Of a stretch of DNA of 64,000 nt, positions 53,138 to 62,404 are shown piece by piece (positions within the stretch are counted from its first letter, which is position 1; every line of letters begins with the position of its first letter). Below the pieces are notes generated by a model. It worked only from the letters and a program-made list of their open reading frames with translations. It was not told where the DNA came from and did no database searches. The DNA is from DASQZT01 sp963728965. GTDB lineage: Bacteria > Acidobacteriota > Terriglobia > Bryobacterales > Bryobacteraceae. Position numbers and translations under genes: made by a program. The DNA is taken from contig CAVSMH010000006.1 in the NCBI GenBank assembly GCA_963728965.1, forward strand, positions 1,364,001 to 1,428,000, written 5' to 3'.

Positions 53138-53911
53138 ATGCTGATCGCCACTTACAATGTCAACTCCATCCGCCGGCGCCTGGATCTGGTGCTCGACTGG
53201 CTGCGCCAGCGGGCGCCGGACGTGTTCTGCCTCCAGGAAACTAAGGTCGAAGACAAGGAGTTTCCCCGCGAAGCGATCGAGCAGGCCGGATACCACGCCG
53301 CCTTCCGCGGGATGAAGGGTTACAACGGTGTCGCCACCCTCACGCGCGAAGCCCCGGAGCGCGTGATGTACGGGCTGCATGAAGGTCCCGACAATGAAGA
53401 TGTGCGCATCGTGCAGACTGTGGTGCGCGGGATTCCCATCATCAACACGTACGTCCCACAGGGGCACCGCGTCGCCACCGACCGCTATGTGTTCAAGCTG
53501 GAGTGGTTTCTCCGCATCCGGAGATATTGCAAGGAGAATCTCGATCGCGAGCGGCCGGCGGTCTGGCTGGGCGACCTGAACGTTGCGCCGGAGCCCATCG
53601 ACGTCTATCATCCCGACCGGCGCGTGAACGACCCGGATTTCCACATCGATGCCCGCAATGCCTACAAGCAGGCGTTGGAGTGGGGCTGGGCGGATGTCTT
53701 CCGCAAGCTCCACCCCGATCGCGTGCAATACACCTACTGGGACTACTACCGCAACGCGTTCGAACACAACTGGGGATGGAGGATCGACCACATCCTGGCC
53801 ACCGCCCCGCTGGCGGCGCTGTGCCGCCAGGCGGAGGTGGACCTGGCTCCCCGCAAAGCGGCGGGAGCGTCGGACCACACCGTGGTTTGGGCGGAGTTCG
53901 ACGTGGGGTGA
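53138..53911 (+). CDS. xthA: Exodeoxyribonuclease III
   Basis: A 257-residue AP endonuclease/3'-exonuclease of the EEP fold. Metal and catalytic motifs are in order: NVNSIRRRL, CLQETKVED (metal Glu), GDLNVAPEPIDV, and SDHTVVWAEF (catalytic His). It repairs abasic and oxidised 3' ends. Length fits the XthA/ExoA family. A 6-bp GC hairpin lies right after its stop. Confidence 0.96.
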   Translation: MLIATYNVNSIRRRLDLVLDWLRQRAPDVFCLQETKVEDKEFPREAIEQAGYHAAFRGMKGYNGVATLTREAPERVMYGLHEGPDNEDVRIVQTVVRGIPIINTYVPQGHRVATDRYVFKLEWFLRIRRYCKENLDRERPAVWLGDLNVAPEPIDVYHPDRRVNDPDFHIDARNAYKQALEWGWADVFRKLHPDRVQYTYWDYYRNAFEHNWGWRIDHILATAPLAALCRQAEVDLAPRKAAGASDHTVVWAEFDVG

Positions 53912-53912
53912 C

Positions 53913-53929
53913 CGCGCCCTCCCGGCGCG
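53913..53929 (+). terminator. Small GC hairpin after xthA
   Basis: CGCGCC and GGCGCG arms with a five-base loop CTCCC, just after the stop codon. No U-run follows. The rest of the 270-base gap to the porin-like gene has no recognised feature beyond a TTGACA (54102-54107) without a good -10 partner. Confidence 0.35.
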
Positions 53930-54180
53930 TAAGCCGTGCGTCGAGGGACGAGTTCGGAAAGCGAACCCGTTCGCCCGCGAACGCGGACAGACGGTCGGCG
54001 GCGAAGCGACGCCGCGGGCTTCTGTGGGCCTGTAAGCCCCTGCTTGCCGGGAGGTTGGCGGCCCTTACGGCCTCTTTTGCCGTCCGGCAGTACGGTTGCA
54101 TTTGACAGGTACGGCAATCCGGCCCAACTGCGGTGCCCCGCCAGCGTTGCTTGTACGCCGGCCTCAAGAGGACTTTTTTC

Positions 54181-55344
54181 ATGCATTCAGCGATCAAACC
54201 GACGAGACTGTTTCTCACTCTGGCCGTCGCGGCCGGGCTTCAGGCCCAGAACGCAAGCGAGTTCTTCTCCAAATTCCAGGTCCACGGGAACGTGGCCCAA
54301 GGGTTCCTCTTCAGCTCCAGCAACAACTATCTGACGGCGAATACGAGCGATGGCACGGCCAAGTGGACCGATGCCGCGCTCAGCGTGGCCCGCCCGATCA
54401 CCGACAAACTGCGCGTTGGCGCGCAGGCTCACTCCTTCAGTCTGGGCCAGCTCGGCAAGCAGAACATCCGGCTCGACTGGGCGTATGCCGACTACCAGGT
54501 CAACTCCCATTTCGGATTTCGGGCGGGAAAGTAAAGACGCCCATGGGCCTCTTCAATGACGTGCAGGATGTCGACGCCGTCTATCAGTGGGCGCTGCTGC
54601 CGCAGGGCATGTATTCGGTGGATACCCGGAGTTTCTCCCTGGCGCACTATGGCGGAGTGCTCTACGGAGAGTTTGCGCTCGGCAAGCACTACGGCACGCT
54701 GGCATACCAGGCATACGGCGGCGCACGAATCCAGGGCCGTGGCGAAGGACTGGACCTGGTCCTCGCGCCGCAGGGCTTTAACGTCGGGCGCAACACGGGA
54801 CCGGTCGGTGGGGTTGACCTGCGTTGGAGAACGCCGCTCGAAGGGCTCACCGTGGGGGCCGCCTATTCCAAGATCGATCTCACCGCGCCCGATGCGCGCC
54901 TTGGCGCGATCCCGTTTGCCGATTAACGATCGCTATTCGGAGCAGCAGCTTTTCGCACAATACCAGAAGGGCAGGCTGGTGCTGTCGGCGGAGTGGAGGG
55001 TGACTCCGGTCTACACGGCGATGGGTAATGCCCCGGCCACCTATTCTCCCCTACGCACGTCCTACGCGATGGCCAGCTATCGAATTACCAGCAAGCTCAC
55101 CCTGGGCACCTATTACGACAGCTACCTGGGATTCTTCGATCAGAACCGTTTGCGGGACGATCCCGAGAACTACATGCACGACGTCGCCGTCAACGGCCGC
55201 GTGGACGCCAACCGGTATCTCTATTTCAAGGTGGAGGGCCACTTCATCCGCGGCAACGGCCAAGGCTTTTATGCACAGAACAATCCGAACGGGCTGGAGA
55301 CGAATACCCGGCTCCTGCTGGCGCGCGTCGGCTTCACATTCTGA
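54181..55344 (+). pseudogene. Outer-membrane beta-barrel (porin-like), interrupted by two one-base shifts
   Basis: A continuous protein of about 388 residues is restored by two edits. Frame one starts MHSAIKPTRLFLTLAVAAGLQAQ (signal) and continues to HFGFRAGK. Adding one G to the GGG at 54525-54527 joins it to VKTPMGLFNDVQDVDAVYQW. Dropping one base in the TTTG at about 54920-54923 continues as INDRYSEQQLFAQY and the end LARVGFTF, whose last residue is the aromatic signature of outer-membrane barrels. It precedes GH95, so it may have been the sugar-entry porin of that locus. Either two sequence errors or an inactivated gene. Confidence 0.75.
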
Positions 55345-55560
55345 CGATCAGTCAAAGTGGGCGTGCGACTCGGCATGCGGAAGCACGTCGCAGTCGCGCG
55401 CTACCCACGTGCTGCGTGGGCAGTGGGCGCCACCAGCCGGATGCCGGCGATCGATTCCCTGGTATCCCGCCCGTCCGCATCGCGCCCGAACGCTCGTTTA
55501 CCAACATCAAAAGGCCCTATAACCGCGCCTGGCGGGTACGCCTCGTGATACATTTGCGGC

Positions 55561-57957
55561 ATGCGGAAAACCAGCCGGCGTGAGGTACTCCAGGTGGCCG
55601 GAGCGGCCCTCGCAGTTCCCCTGGCCCGATCCCAGCAACGCGCGGAAACAAGTCCGCTGACCCTCTGGTTCCGCAATCCCGCCAAGGCCTGGGTCGAGGC
55701 CCTGCCGGTAGGCAACGGACAACTGGGCGCGATGGTCTTCGGCGGGGTGGCTCACGAGCGCATTCAGCTCAATGAACACACCCTGTGGTCGGGGCACCCC
55801 GTCCAGGATGACGACCCCAAAGCCCGCGAGACCATTGGCGAAATGCGCAAGCTGCTGCTCGACGGGAAGTTCGCCGAAGCAAACGCAGTTGGCCGGGCGT
55901 GGCGTCCGGCGCAGCCTCGCGCCAAGCGGCCTTCGTACCAGGCGCTGGCGGATCTGTGGCTCGATTTTCCGGAAACGAGCGGTGCGCCCGACTACTACCG
56001 GCGCGAGCTGAACCTGGACACCGGAATCGCCCGTACGGAAATCCGCGCCGGCGGCGTACGCTACAACCGCGAGGTGCTGGTGTCTCACCCCGACCAGGCC
56101 GTTGTGGTGCGGCTCGCCGCCGACCGGCCTGGCAGCCTGACCTTCGCCGTGAAGCTCACCCGCGAGGCGGATGCCAAAGCGGAGAGCGCCGCGCCCAACC
56201 GCATCGTGCTCCACGGGCAGGCGGCCGACGAAGGCGTGGTCTTCGAAGCCCGCCTGGAGGCACACAACGAAGGCGGGCAGGTGGTGCCCACTCCCGAAGG
56301 CCTGAGCATCAAGGGCGCCAACACGGTGACGCTGCTCCTCACCGCGGCAACGAATTACCGCCTGCACTATCCGGATTTCCAAGGCGGCGACCCCTCCGAG
56401 GCGGTAGCGCAGCGACTCCAGGCAGTAGCGGCGAAGCCATACGAGCGCATCCGTGAGTCGCACGTTTCGGCTCACCGCCGCCTGTTCCGGCGGGTCGAGC
56501 TCGATCTCGGCGGCACGGACCGCTCCCACCTGCCCACCGACGAGCGGCTCGCTGCCATACAGAAAGGCGGCGACGACCCGCAGCTCCTGGCCGTCTATTT
56601 CCAATTCGGCCGGTACCTGTTGATGTCGAGCTCGCGTCCGGGAACGATGCCGGCCAACCTGCAAGGCATCTGGGCCGAAGGCATGGCGCCGCCGTGGCAG
56701 GCCGACTATCACGTCAATATCAACATCCAGATGAACTACTGGCCGGCCGAGGTGGGCAACCTCTCGGAATGCCACGAGCCGTTATTCGACTTTACCGACA
56801 TGCTCCGCGATCCGGGGCGCCGCACCGCCGAACTGGAGTACGGGTGTAAGGGCTGGGTGGTGCACTATACAACCGATCCGTGGGGCCACACCGCGCTCGA
56901 AATGCTGGCCCGCTATGCCATGTGGCAGGGCGCTTCGGGTTGGCTGGCGCAGCACTACTTCGAGCACTATGCCTTCACCGGCGACAGGAAATTTCTGCGC
57001 GAGCGCGCCTGGCCGGCGATGAAAGAAGCCGCCGAGTTCTATCTCGATTACATGGTGGAGGACCCGCGCACGGGCAAGCTGGTGGCGGGGCCGTCCGAAT
57101 CGCCCGAGAATCGGTTCACCGCTCCGGACGGATCGCAATGCGACATCGACATCGCGCCCACCATGAGCCAGGAGATTGTCTACGACCTTTTAACGAACGT
57201 GATCGAGGCGGCAAAGATTCTCGACATCGAACCCGAATTCCGGACCAAAGCGGAGAGCGCGCGGGCCAGACTGACGCCGCTCAAAATCGGCAAGCACGGG
57301 CAGATCGAAGAATGGTCGCAGGATTTCGACGAGCCCGAACCCGGACATCGCCACATGTCGCAGCTCTTCGCCCTGCATCCCGGGCGGCAAGTGACGGTGA
57401 GGCGCACTCCGGAACTGGCGGCGGCGGCCCGGAAGACGCTGCTGCGGCGGCTGCTGAACGGGGGAGGCCACACGGGATGGAGCCGCGCCTGGATCATCAA
57501 CTTCTGGGCCCGCCTGGAGGAGCCCGACCAGGCCTACGAGAATGTGATGGCCCTGCTTCGCAAATCCACGCTGTCGAACCTGTTCGACACGCACCCGCCG
57601 TTCCAGATCGACGGCAACTTCGGCGGCACGGCGGGCATTGCCGAGATGCTGCTGCAAAGCCACGCCGGGGAGATCGCCCTGCTGCCGGCTTTACCGAAAG
57701 CGTGGGCCGACGGGCATTTCACCGGCCTGCGTGCGCGCGGCGGTCTGGAACTGGACCTCTCCTGGCGCGGCGGCCGTCCCTTCTCCGCCGCCCTGCGTCC
57801 GTATGCGGACGGCACCTTCCAGATCCGTCCTCCGCAGAATACCAGCATCGAAGAGATCCGCGCCGGCGCCACGCGCCTGCGGGTGACCACCTCCGCCGAT
57901 GGTGTGGCCACCGTAACGCTGAAGGCCGGCCAGTTTTGCCGGGTGACGTTCGGATAG
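55561..57957 (+). CDS. Glycoside hydrolase family 95 (alpha-L-fucosidase type), Tat-exported
   Basis: A 798-residue enzyme with a Tat signal (TSRREVLQVAGAALAVPLA). The N-terminal beta domain opens with the family block WVEALPVGNGQLGAMVFGG and NEHTLWSGHP. The catalytic (alpha/alpha) barrel has the hallmark LQGIWAEGMAPPWQADYH followed by INIQMNYWPAEVGNLSE. GH95 removes alpha-1,2-linked fucose or galactose by inversion. Expected in the periplasm. It is flanked by a barrel protein and a GH9 enzyme, forming a small glycan-degrading locus. Confidence 0.93.
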   Translation: MRKTSRREVLQVAGAALAVPLARSQQRAETSPLTLWFRNPAKAWVEALPVGNGQLGAMVFGGVAHERIQLNEHTLWSGHPVQDDDPKARETIGEMRKLLLDGKFAEANAVGRAWRPAQPRAKRPSYQALADLWLDFPETSGAPDYYRRELNLDTGIARTEIRAGGVRYNREVLVSHPDQAVVVRLAADRPGSLTFAVKLTREADAKAESAAPNRIVLHGQAADEGVVFEARLEAHNEGGQVVPTPEGLSIKGANTVTLLLTAATNYRLHYPDFQGGDPSEAVAQRLQAVAAKPYERIRESHVSAHRRLFRRVELDLGGTDRSHLPTDERLAAIQKGGDDPQLLAVYFQFGRYLLMSSSRPGTMPANLQGIWAEGMAPPWQADYHVNINIQMNYWPAEVGNLSECHEPLFDFTDMLRDPGRRTAELEYGCKGWVVHYTTDPWGHTALEMLARYAMWQGASGWLAQHYFEHYAFTGDRKFLRERAWPAMKEAAEFYLDYMVEDPRTGKLVAGPSESPENRFTAPDGSQCDIDIAPTMSQEIVYDLLTNVIEAAKILDIEPEFRTKAESARARLTPLKIGKHGQIEEWSQDFDEPEPGHRHMSQLFALHPGRQVTVRRTPELAAAARKTLLRRLLNGGGHTGWSRAWIINFWARLEEPDQAYENVMALLRKSTLSNLFDTHPPFQIDGNFGGTAGIAEMLLQSHAGEIALLPALPKAWADGHFTGLRARGGLELDLSWRGGRPFSAALRPYADGTFQIRPPQNTSIEEIRAGATRLRVTTSADGVATVTLKAGQFCRVTFG

Positions 57958-57965
57958 GGTGCCGT

Positions 57966-59666
57966 CTACCTCATTACCCCGGCCAGGAGAAACACCAGTG
58001 GCGCATTCCAGTTGATAGCCACTTCGTTGGCCGCGTAGGCTTCCTGATCGTCCAGGTACATCTTCGCCGGCGGCAGCGGAGTGGTGAACTTCGCGCGCAT
58101 GGCCGGGTCCTGCGGGCTGCGATTGGGACCGCCCGAAAGCAGCCCCGGCCAGGGCTCGGCGTTGCTGTCGGCGCCGCTGGGGCGGTGGTGTGGGTGGCGA
58201 AACGGATTCTCTCCCAATTGGGTCACCCAGGAGAGCGAAAACGTGTTGCGGCCCAGCAGATAGTGCAGGTCGTCGAGGGCCGCTTCGACGTAACGCGGGT
58301 CGTGCCGGAACGCGTCCGCCACCAGAAGCTGCATACCGTAATTCGCCGCCACCGAGTTCGAGCCCCAAACGTAATCCCGCGAAGTCATGCTGTGGCGGTA
58401 GCCGTTGGCCGGCCCGCGCTTCACAATCGCGTCGGCGGCGGCCAGCGAATCCTGGCGGATCGCGTCCACCGCGTCGCCGTCCTTGCCCTTTCCCAGCACG
58501 TACGTCCACAGCCCGAGGTTGGCCACGTTGCCCCACGTCTGCGGACCCACCGGCCGGATGTTCTTCCGCAGTTCCGTATAGTGCGCCAGGAAGTATTGAT
58601 GATAGGCTTCATCGCCGGTGGTGCGATACAATTCCGCCGCCGCCCACAGCCGCTCGTCATCGCAACTGCGGTCGCCATATCCGCCTGTCCCCACGCCGGG
58701 CGGGTTGTTGAACAGCACGTTCGGGTTCTTCTCGAGCCACATCCATGCCTTCCGCGCCGCGCGCAGGCACTGGTCCGCATACGCTGCCTGGAACGGCTTG
58801 AAGGCGCGGGCGGCAATCGCCATCACCGCGGTGAAATCGCCCGTCGCGCAGGAGCTCTTGAACGGCTCCTTGCCGATGCCGATCACGTAGCTCACCAGAC
58901 TGTCCTTGTCCGGCATGATGAATCCGCAGAAGCGCTCGCTGGTCTGCTTGTGAAACACGCCGCCGTCGTCATCCTGCATGGTCAGCATCCAGTCGAGATT
59001 CCACTTGATCTCGTTGAGGATATCCGGTGTACCGTTGCCCGACTCGGGAAGGTTCAATCTGATGTTGCGGAGGCGCGGTGCGAACATCTCCCAGGCCCAC
59101 AGCAACGAGCCGGTCGAGATGCCCGAGTTCACCACGTAGCGCCCGTAATCGCCGGCATCGTGCCAGCCGCCCCTGGACACGTGCGCGCCGCTCTTCCCGG
59201 ACGAGGCGTGGTACGCGCCTTCCAGGTGGCAGGCTGCATGCTTGAACCCGGGAAACTCGGGACCGAGATCGACCGCAGTGCCGCAGCGCTGGCCGTAGTA
59301 GGAGCGCATCGCAAGGTAATATGCGCGCGCGTACACGTCCGGTGCGATGGCGAAGGTCCAGCTTCGTCCGACGCCGGGAACGTCCAGGTAGTATGTGCCT
59401 TTTCGCGCCAGCTTCGAGAAATCAGCCGCCTGCACGCGGTCGCCCGAATCGGCATCGTCAACGGGAGGGGAAAGCGTGCCGCGGAAAACGACGGCATCGC
59501 CCCCGGCTCGGCGGACAGTGAACTCCTTTGCTGGTTCCCTGGCCACGACCAGCGCCACCTTGGGAGCATTGTCGGGGTATCCGGCCTGGTCCACTTTGAT
59601 ATCGGTGGTGGGGGTTCCCGCCAACGCAGCGGCGGCCGTCAGCAGCAGGAGGAGCGGTTTCATCAC
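57966..59666 (-). CDS. Glycoside hydrolase family 9 (endoglucanase type) with N-terminal Ig-like domain
   Basis: A 566-residue secreted enzyme (signal MKPLLLLLTAAAALAG). Residues about 20-105 are the CelD-like Ig domain (VDQAGYPDNAPKVALVV, FTIAP). The catalytic barrel starts near 110 and holds the acidic pair in GGWHDAGDYGRYVVN and the C-terminal proton donor in AYAANEVAINWNAPLVF. GH9 members cut beta-1,4-glucan or release units from glycans. It converges with GH95 and shares its likely substrate pool. Confidence 0.93.
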   Translation of the reverse strand: MMKPLLLLLTAAAALAGTPTTDIKVDQAGYPDNAPKVALVVAREPAKEFTVRRAGGDAVVFRGTLSPPVDDADSGDRVQAADFSKLARKGTYYLDVPGVGRSWTFAIAPDVYARAYYLAMRSYYGQRCGTAVDLGPEFPGFKHAACHLEGAYHASSGKSGAHVSRGGWHDAGDYGRYVVNSGISTGSLLWAWEMFAPRLRNIRLNLPESGNGTPDILNEIKWNLDWMLTMQDDDGGVFHKQTSERFCGFIMPDKDSLVSYVIGIGKEPFKSSCATGDFTAVMAIAARAFKPFQAAYADQCLRAARKAWMWLEKNPNVLFNNPPGVGTGGYGDRSCDDERLWAAAELYRTTGDEAYHQYFLAHYTELRKNIRPVGPQTWGNVANLGLWTYVLGKGKDGDAVDAIRQDSLAAADAIVKRGPANGYRHSMTSRDYVWGSNSVAANYGMQLLVADAFRHDPRYVEAALDDLHYLLGRNTFSLSWVTQLGENPFRHPHHRPSGADSNAEPWPGLLSGGPNRSPQDPAMRAKFTTPLPPAKMYLDDQEAYAANEVAINWNAPLVFLLAGVMR

Positions 59667-59695
59667 CGACTATTGTTGCAGAATTTCAGATGGTC

Positions 59696-60601
59696 TTATC
59701 GTGAGCTTCCGGCGAAAAACAGCCGCTCGGCGGTTCCGCGGCGAATCTTCGACCGCCCTGCCTCCGGAGCGAACGCCAGCAGTTCCTCGAACCGCGCCGA
59801 CTGTTTGCGGAAATCCGCCGGCGTGTTCCCTAACCCGCCCCAGATCATTCGGTCCGGCCCGAAGGTTTGGTAAAGCCGCCTGGTGAGCTGCGCCAGGTCG
59901 CCTTTGTAGTCCCCCCAGTTGGAGAATTTGAGCACGACGCGGGGCAGCCTGGCCATTTTCAGGACATCCTGGTATTCGCGATCGGTGCCCTGTCCCGGGC
60001 GGCCCATGTGATCGAGGATCACGGTGGTCTCCGGGAACTTCGCCGCCAGGTCGTGGATATTTGCGGCCTGCGCCGGAATGAAATGCATCTGGATGGCCAG
60101 CCCCATCGCGGAGAGGGCACGCCAGCAGGCGGCCATGCGCGGGTCCTTCAGATCGCGATTGCGGATCGGGCCGGTGGCCTCCGGCGTCACTGCCATGGCA
60201 TGGATGCGCATGGCAACGATGCGTTTCGGCCAGCGGGCCATGAGCGCGCGGACCCGCTCCGGTGTATCCTCTCGCAGCGGGTCGAACAGGCAGGTGCCCT
60301 TGAAGTATCCGGGGCTCGGCTCATGCGCCAGGCAATATTCCAGGTACCGATGGTCGTCCTGATATGGTTCCGGATGGACGATGATCGAGTGGGCCAGCCC
60401 CACGGCCCGCACCAGTTCCGTGTACTGCTCGAGCGTGAAGGCGGGCGGCCGGTACGGCGCGTCCGGCGCATACGGAACGCGCATCGGATCGAAGAGGTGA
60501 ATGTGAGTTTCGATGGGTTCCATCGCGGCGGCAGCCGCCATTTGTGCCGCCGCGCCCATTCCGGCGACGAAAACCTGCCGGCGTGTCATCGCCCGTAACA
60601 T
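59696..60601 (-). CDS. Tat-exported amidohydrolase (Amidohydro_2-type)
   Basis: A 301-residue TIM-barrel hydrolase. The N-terminus is a Tat-like signal (MTRRQVFVAGMGAAAQ); start at 60601 with ATG, or four codons later. The metal HxH is in ETHIHLFDP; further barrel-end residues lie in ILDHMGRPGQG and FGPDRMIWGGLG. Related enzymes cleave lactones or decarboxylate cyclic acids, e.g. sugar lactones. It starts 29 bases before the GH9 gene on the same strand, so it may act downstream of it. Confidence 0.85.
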   Translation of the reverse strand: MLRAMTRRQVFVAGMGAAAQMAAAAAMEPIETHIHLFDPMRVPYAPDAPYRPPAFTLEQYTELVRAVGLAHSIIVHPEPYQDDHRYLEYCLAHEPSPGYFKGTCLFDPLREDTPERVRALMARWPKRIVAMRIHAMAVTPEATGPIRNRDLKDPRMAACWRALSAMGLAIQMHFIPAQAANIHDLAAKFPETTVILDHMGRPGQGTDREYQDVLKMARLPRVVLKFSNWGDYKGDLAQLTRRLYQTFGPDRMIWGGLGNTPADFRKQSARFEELLAFAPEAGRSKIRRGTAERLFFAGSSR

Positions 60602-60665
60602 TTGTGTCCGTTATAGCAGATTCTCCACTTGCAATTCGCGGTCTGACTGAAATAACCTTCCCAGG

Positions 60666-62054
60666 GTGACGTTCGAACAGTTTTATTTGGGCTGCCTCGC
60701 CCATGCCTCGTACCTGATCGGGTCCGAAGGGGTGGCCGCCGTTGTCGATCCGCAGCGCGATGTCGGCCTCTACCTGGATTTCGCCGCGCAGCACGGGTTG
60801 TCCATCGCCCACATTATCGAGACCCACCTGCACGCCGATTTCGTCTCCGGCCACCAGGAAATCGCGCAGCGCACCGGCGCCACCATCTACCTGGGCGAAG
60901 GGTCCGGCGCCGCCTTCCCGCACACTGCCGTTCGGGACGGGGATGAAATCCGGTTCGGCAAGTGCCGATTGCAGTTTCTGCAAACGCCTGGGCACACGCC
61001 CGAGAGCATCAGCATCGTGGTGAGCGATCGCGACCGCGGGCCGGGGCCCTTCGCCGTGCTGACCGGCGACACGCTTTTCATCGGCGATGTGGGGCGCCCG
61101 GACCTCTCCGAGTCGCACACCCCGCGGGACTTGGCTGGCCTTCTCTACGACAGCCTGCATGGTAAACTGCTGGCACTCCCGGACGATGTGCGGGTCTATC
61201 CGGCGCACGGCGCGGGCTCCATGTGCGGCCGCAACATCAGCGCGGACCGGAATTCCACCATCGGGCGCGAGCGCCTCTCGAACTACGCCCTCCAGCCCAT
61301 GCCGCGCGAGCACTTTGTGGATCTGATGACGCAGGACCTGCCGACCCGGCCCGAGTATTTCGCGCGCGACGTGGAGCTCAACCGCGGCGGCGCCGTGGCG
61401 CTCGATGCGTTGCCGAGGATTCCGGACCTGGCGGGCGAGGAGGTAGCCGTCCGGCAGCGGCGGGGCGTCCTGGTACTCGACACGCGGCCCGCTACGGGGT
61501 ACTGCGCGGCCCACGTTCCGGGCTCCCTCAATATCGGGCTGGGAGGCCAGTTCGCGTCTTGGGCCGGCGCGTTGCTGGGGCTCGATCGCGAGTTGATTCT
61601 AGTGGCCGAAGACCGGAAAACGGCTGGCGAAGCCCGCCTCCGCCTCGCCCGCGTGGGCATCGAGCACGTCACCGGCGTACTCGCCGAGGGATTGGGCGGC
61701 TGGGCACGCGCGCGCCTGCCCCTGGCCCATATCGATCAGATCCCCGTGCAACAATTGCGCGTAGAGTTGGAATCCACGCCGGAATTGTGTGTCATCGATG
61801 TCCGCCGCCCGGCAGAATGGGACCATGGCCGTATCCCCGGCGCAACGCTTTACCCCTTGGACCAGCTTCCGGCCAGCCTCCGCCAACTCGACCCGAAGCG
61901 GCCCACCGCGGTCTACTGCAAGAGCGGCTACCGCAGCACGATCGCCTGCAGCATTCTGGACGGCGCCGGGTTTGAGCTCCTGATGAACGTGCAGGGCGGC
62001 TACGACGCCTGGGCCGCAGCAGGCCTGCCCGCCGGGGTAATGGCTGCCGGCTAG
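60666..62054 (+). CDS. MBL-fold hydrolase with two rhodanese domains (persulfide-dioxygenase-like)
   Basis: A 462-residue cytosolic protein, start GTG. Residues 1-240 are an ETHE1/Blh-type metallo-beta-lactamase fold with THLHADFVSGH (His54, His56, Asp58) and GDTLFIGDVGRPD. A first rhodanese-like domain (about 260-350) has no catalytic cysteine (LILVAEDRK at the loop). The second (about 365-460) is active-looking with Cys418 in VYCKSGYRS. The fusion suggests sulfane-sulfur oxidation or transfer. Divergent from the amidohydrolase gene. Confidence 0.9.
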   Translation: MTFEQFYLGCLAHASYLIGSEGVAAVVDPQRDVGLYLDFAAQHGLSIAHIIETHLHADFVSGHQEIAQRTGATIYLGEGSGAAFPHTAVRDGDEIRFGKCRLQFLQTPGHTPESISIVVSDRDRGPGPFAVLTGDTLFIGDVGRPDLSESHTPRDLAGLLYDSLHGKLLALPDDVRVYPAHGAGSMCGRNISADRNSTIGRERLSNYALQPMPREHFVDLMTQDLPTRPEYFARDVELNRGGAVALDALPRIPDLAGEEVAVRQRRGVLVLDTRPATGYCAAHVPGSLNIGLGGQFASWAGALLGLDRELILVAEDRKTAGEARLRLARVGIEHVTGVLAEGLGGWARARLPLAHIDQIPVQQLRVELESTPELCVIDVRRPAEWDHGRIPGATLYPLDQLPASLRQLDPKRPTAVYCKSGYRSTIACSILDGAGFELLMNVQGGYDAWAAAGLPAGVMAAG

Positions 62055-62404
62055 GCGCTTCCCAGGCCCACGAACACCACGCCCACCAGGATCAGCCCTA
62101 AACCCATCAGCTTTTGCGTGGTGAACGGCTCCTTAAAAAACAGCCGGGCCCACAGGATGGTCCAGATGTAGCCCAGGGACACCATGGGGTAGAGCACGGA
62201 AAGCTGCCCCCCCTTGATCCCCAGTGCGTAGAATACCGAAGACCCCAGGTACAGCGCGACGCCTACGATCACGCCGCGGTTCAGAAAGCTGAACAGCGAG
62301 TTGTTGATCCTGGCGGCCCCCAGTTTCAGGAATACGGCCGCGAACGATCCCACAATCGATGCCGTGAACACCAGCGCCATGGACCGTGCCAGCAGCGGGG
62401 TCAT
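62051..62404 (-). CDS. SMR/EamA-type small membrane transporter, subunit B
   Basis: A 117-residue protein of four membrane helices (MALVFTASIVGSFAAVFLKLG, LYLGSSVFYALGIKGGQLSVLYP, GYIWTILWARLFF, then MGLGLILVGVVFVG). It is the second of two overlapping half-size DMT transporters and starts in the ATGA overlap. Such pairs form heterodimers, as in ArnE/ArnF or paired SMR pumps. The substrate is unknown, possibly a lipid-linked sugar or a drug. Confidence 0.85.
   Translation of the reverse strand: MTPLLARSMALVFTASIVGSFAAVFLKLGAARINNSLFSFLNRGVIVGVALYLGSSVFYALGIKGGQLSVLYPMVSLGYIWTILWARLFFKEPFTTQKLMGLGLILVGVVFVGLGSA

Noticed and set aside
53912..54180. Possible riboswitch upstream of the porin-like gene
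   Set aside because: Several small GC hairpins occur, but no conserved core of a known riboswitch class could be matched.
56880..59873. Open frame of 997 codons on the plus strand
   Set aside because: Runs through GH95 out of frame and antisense through GH9; no coherent protein.
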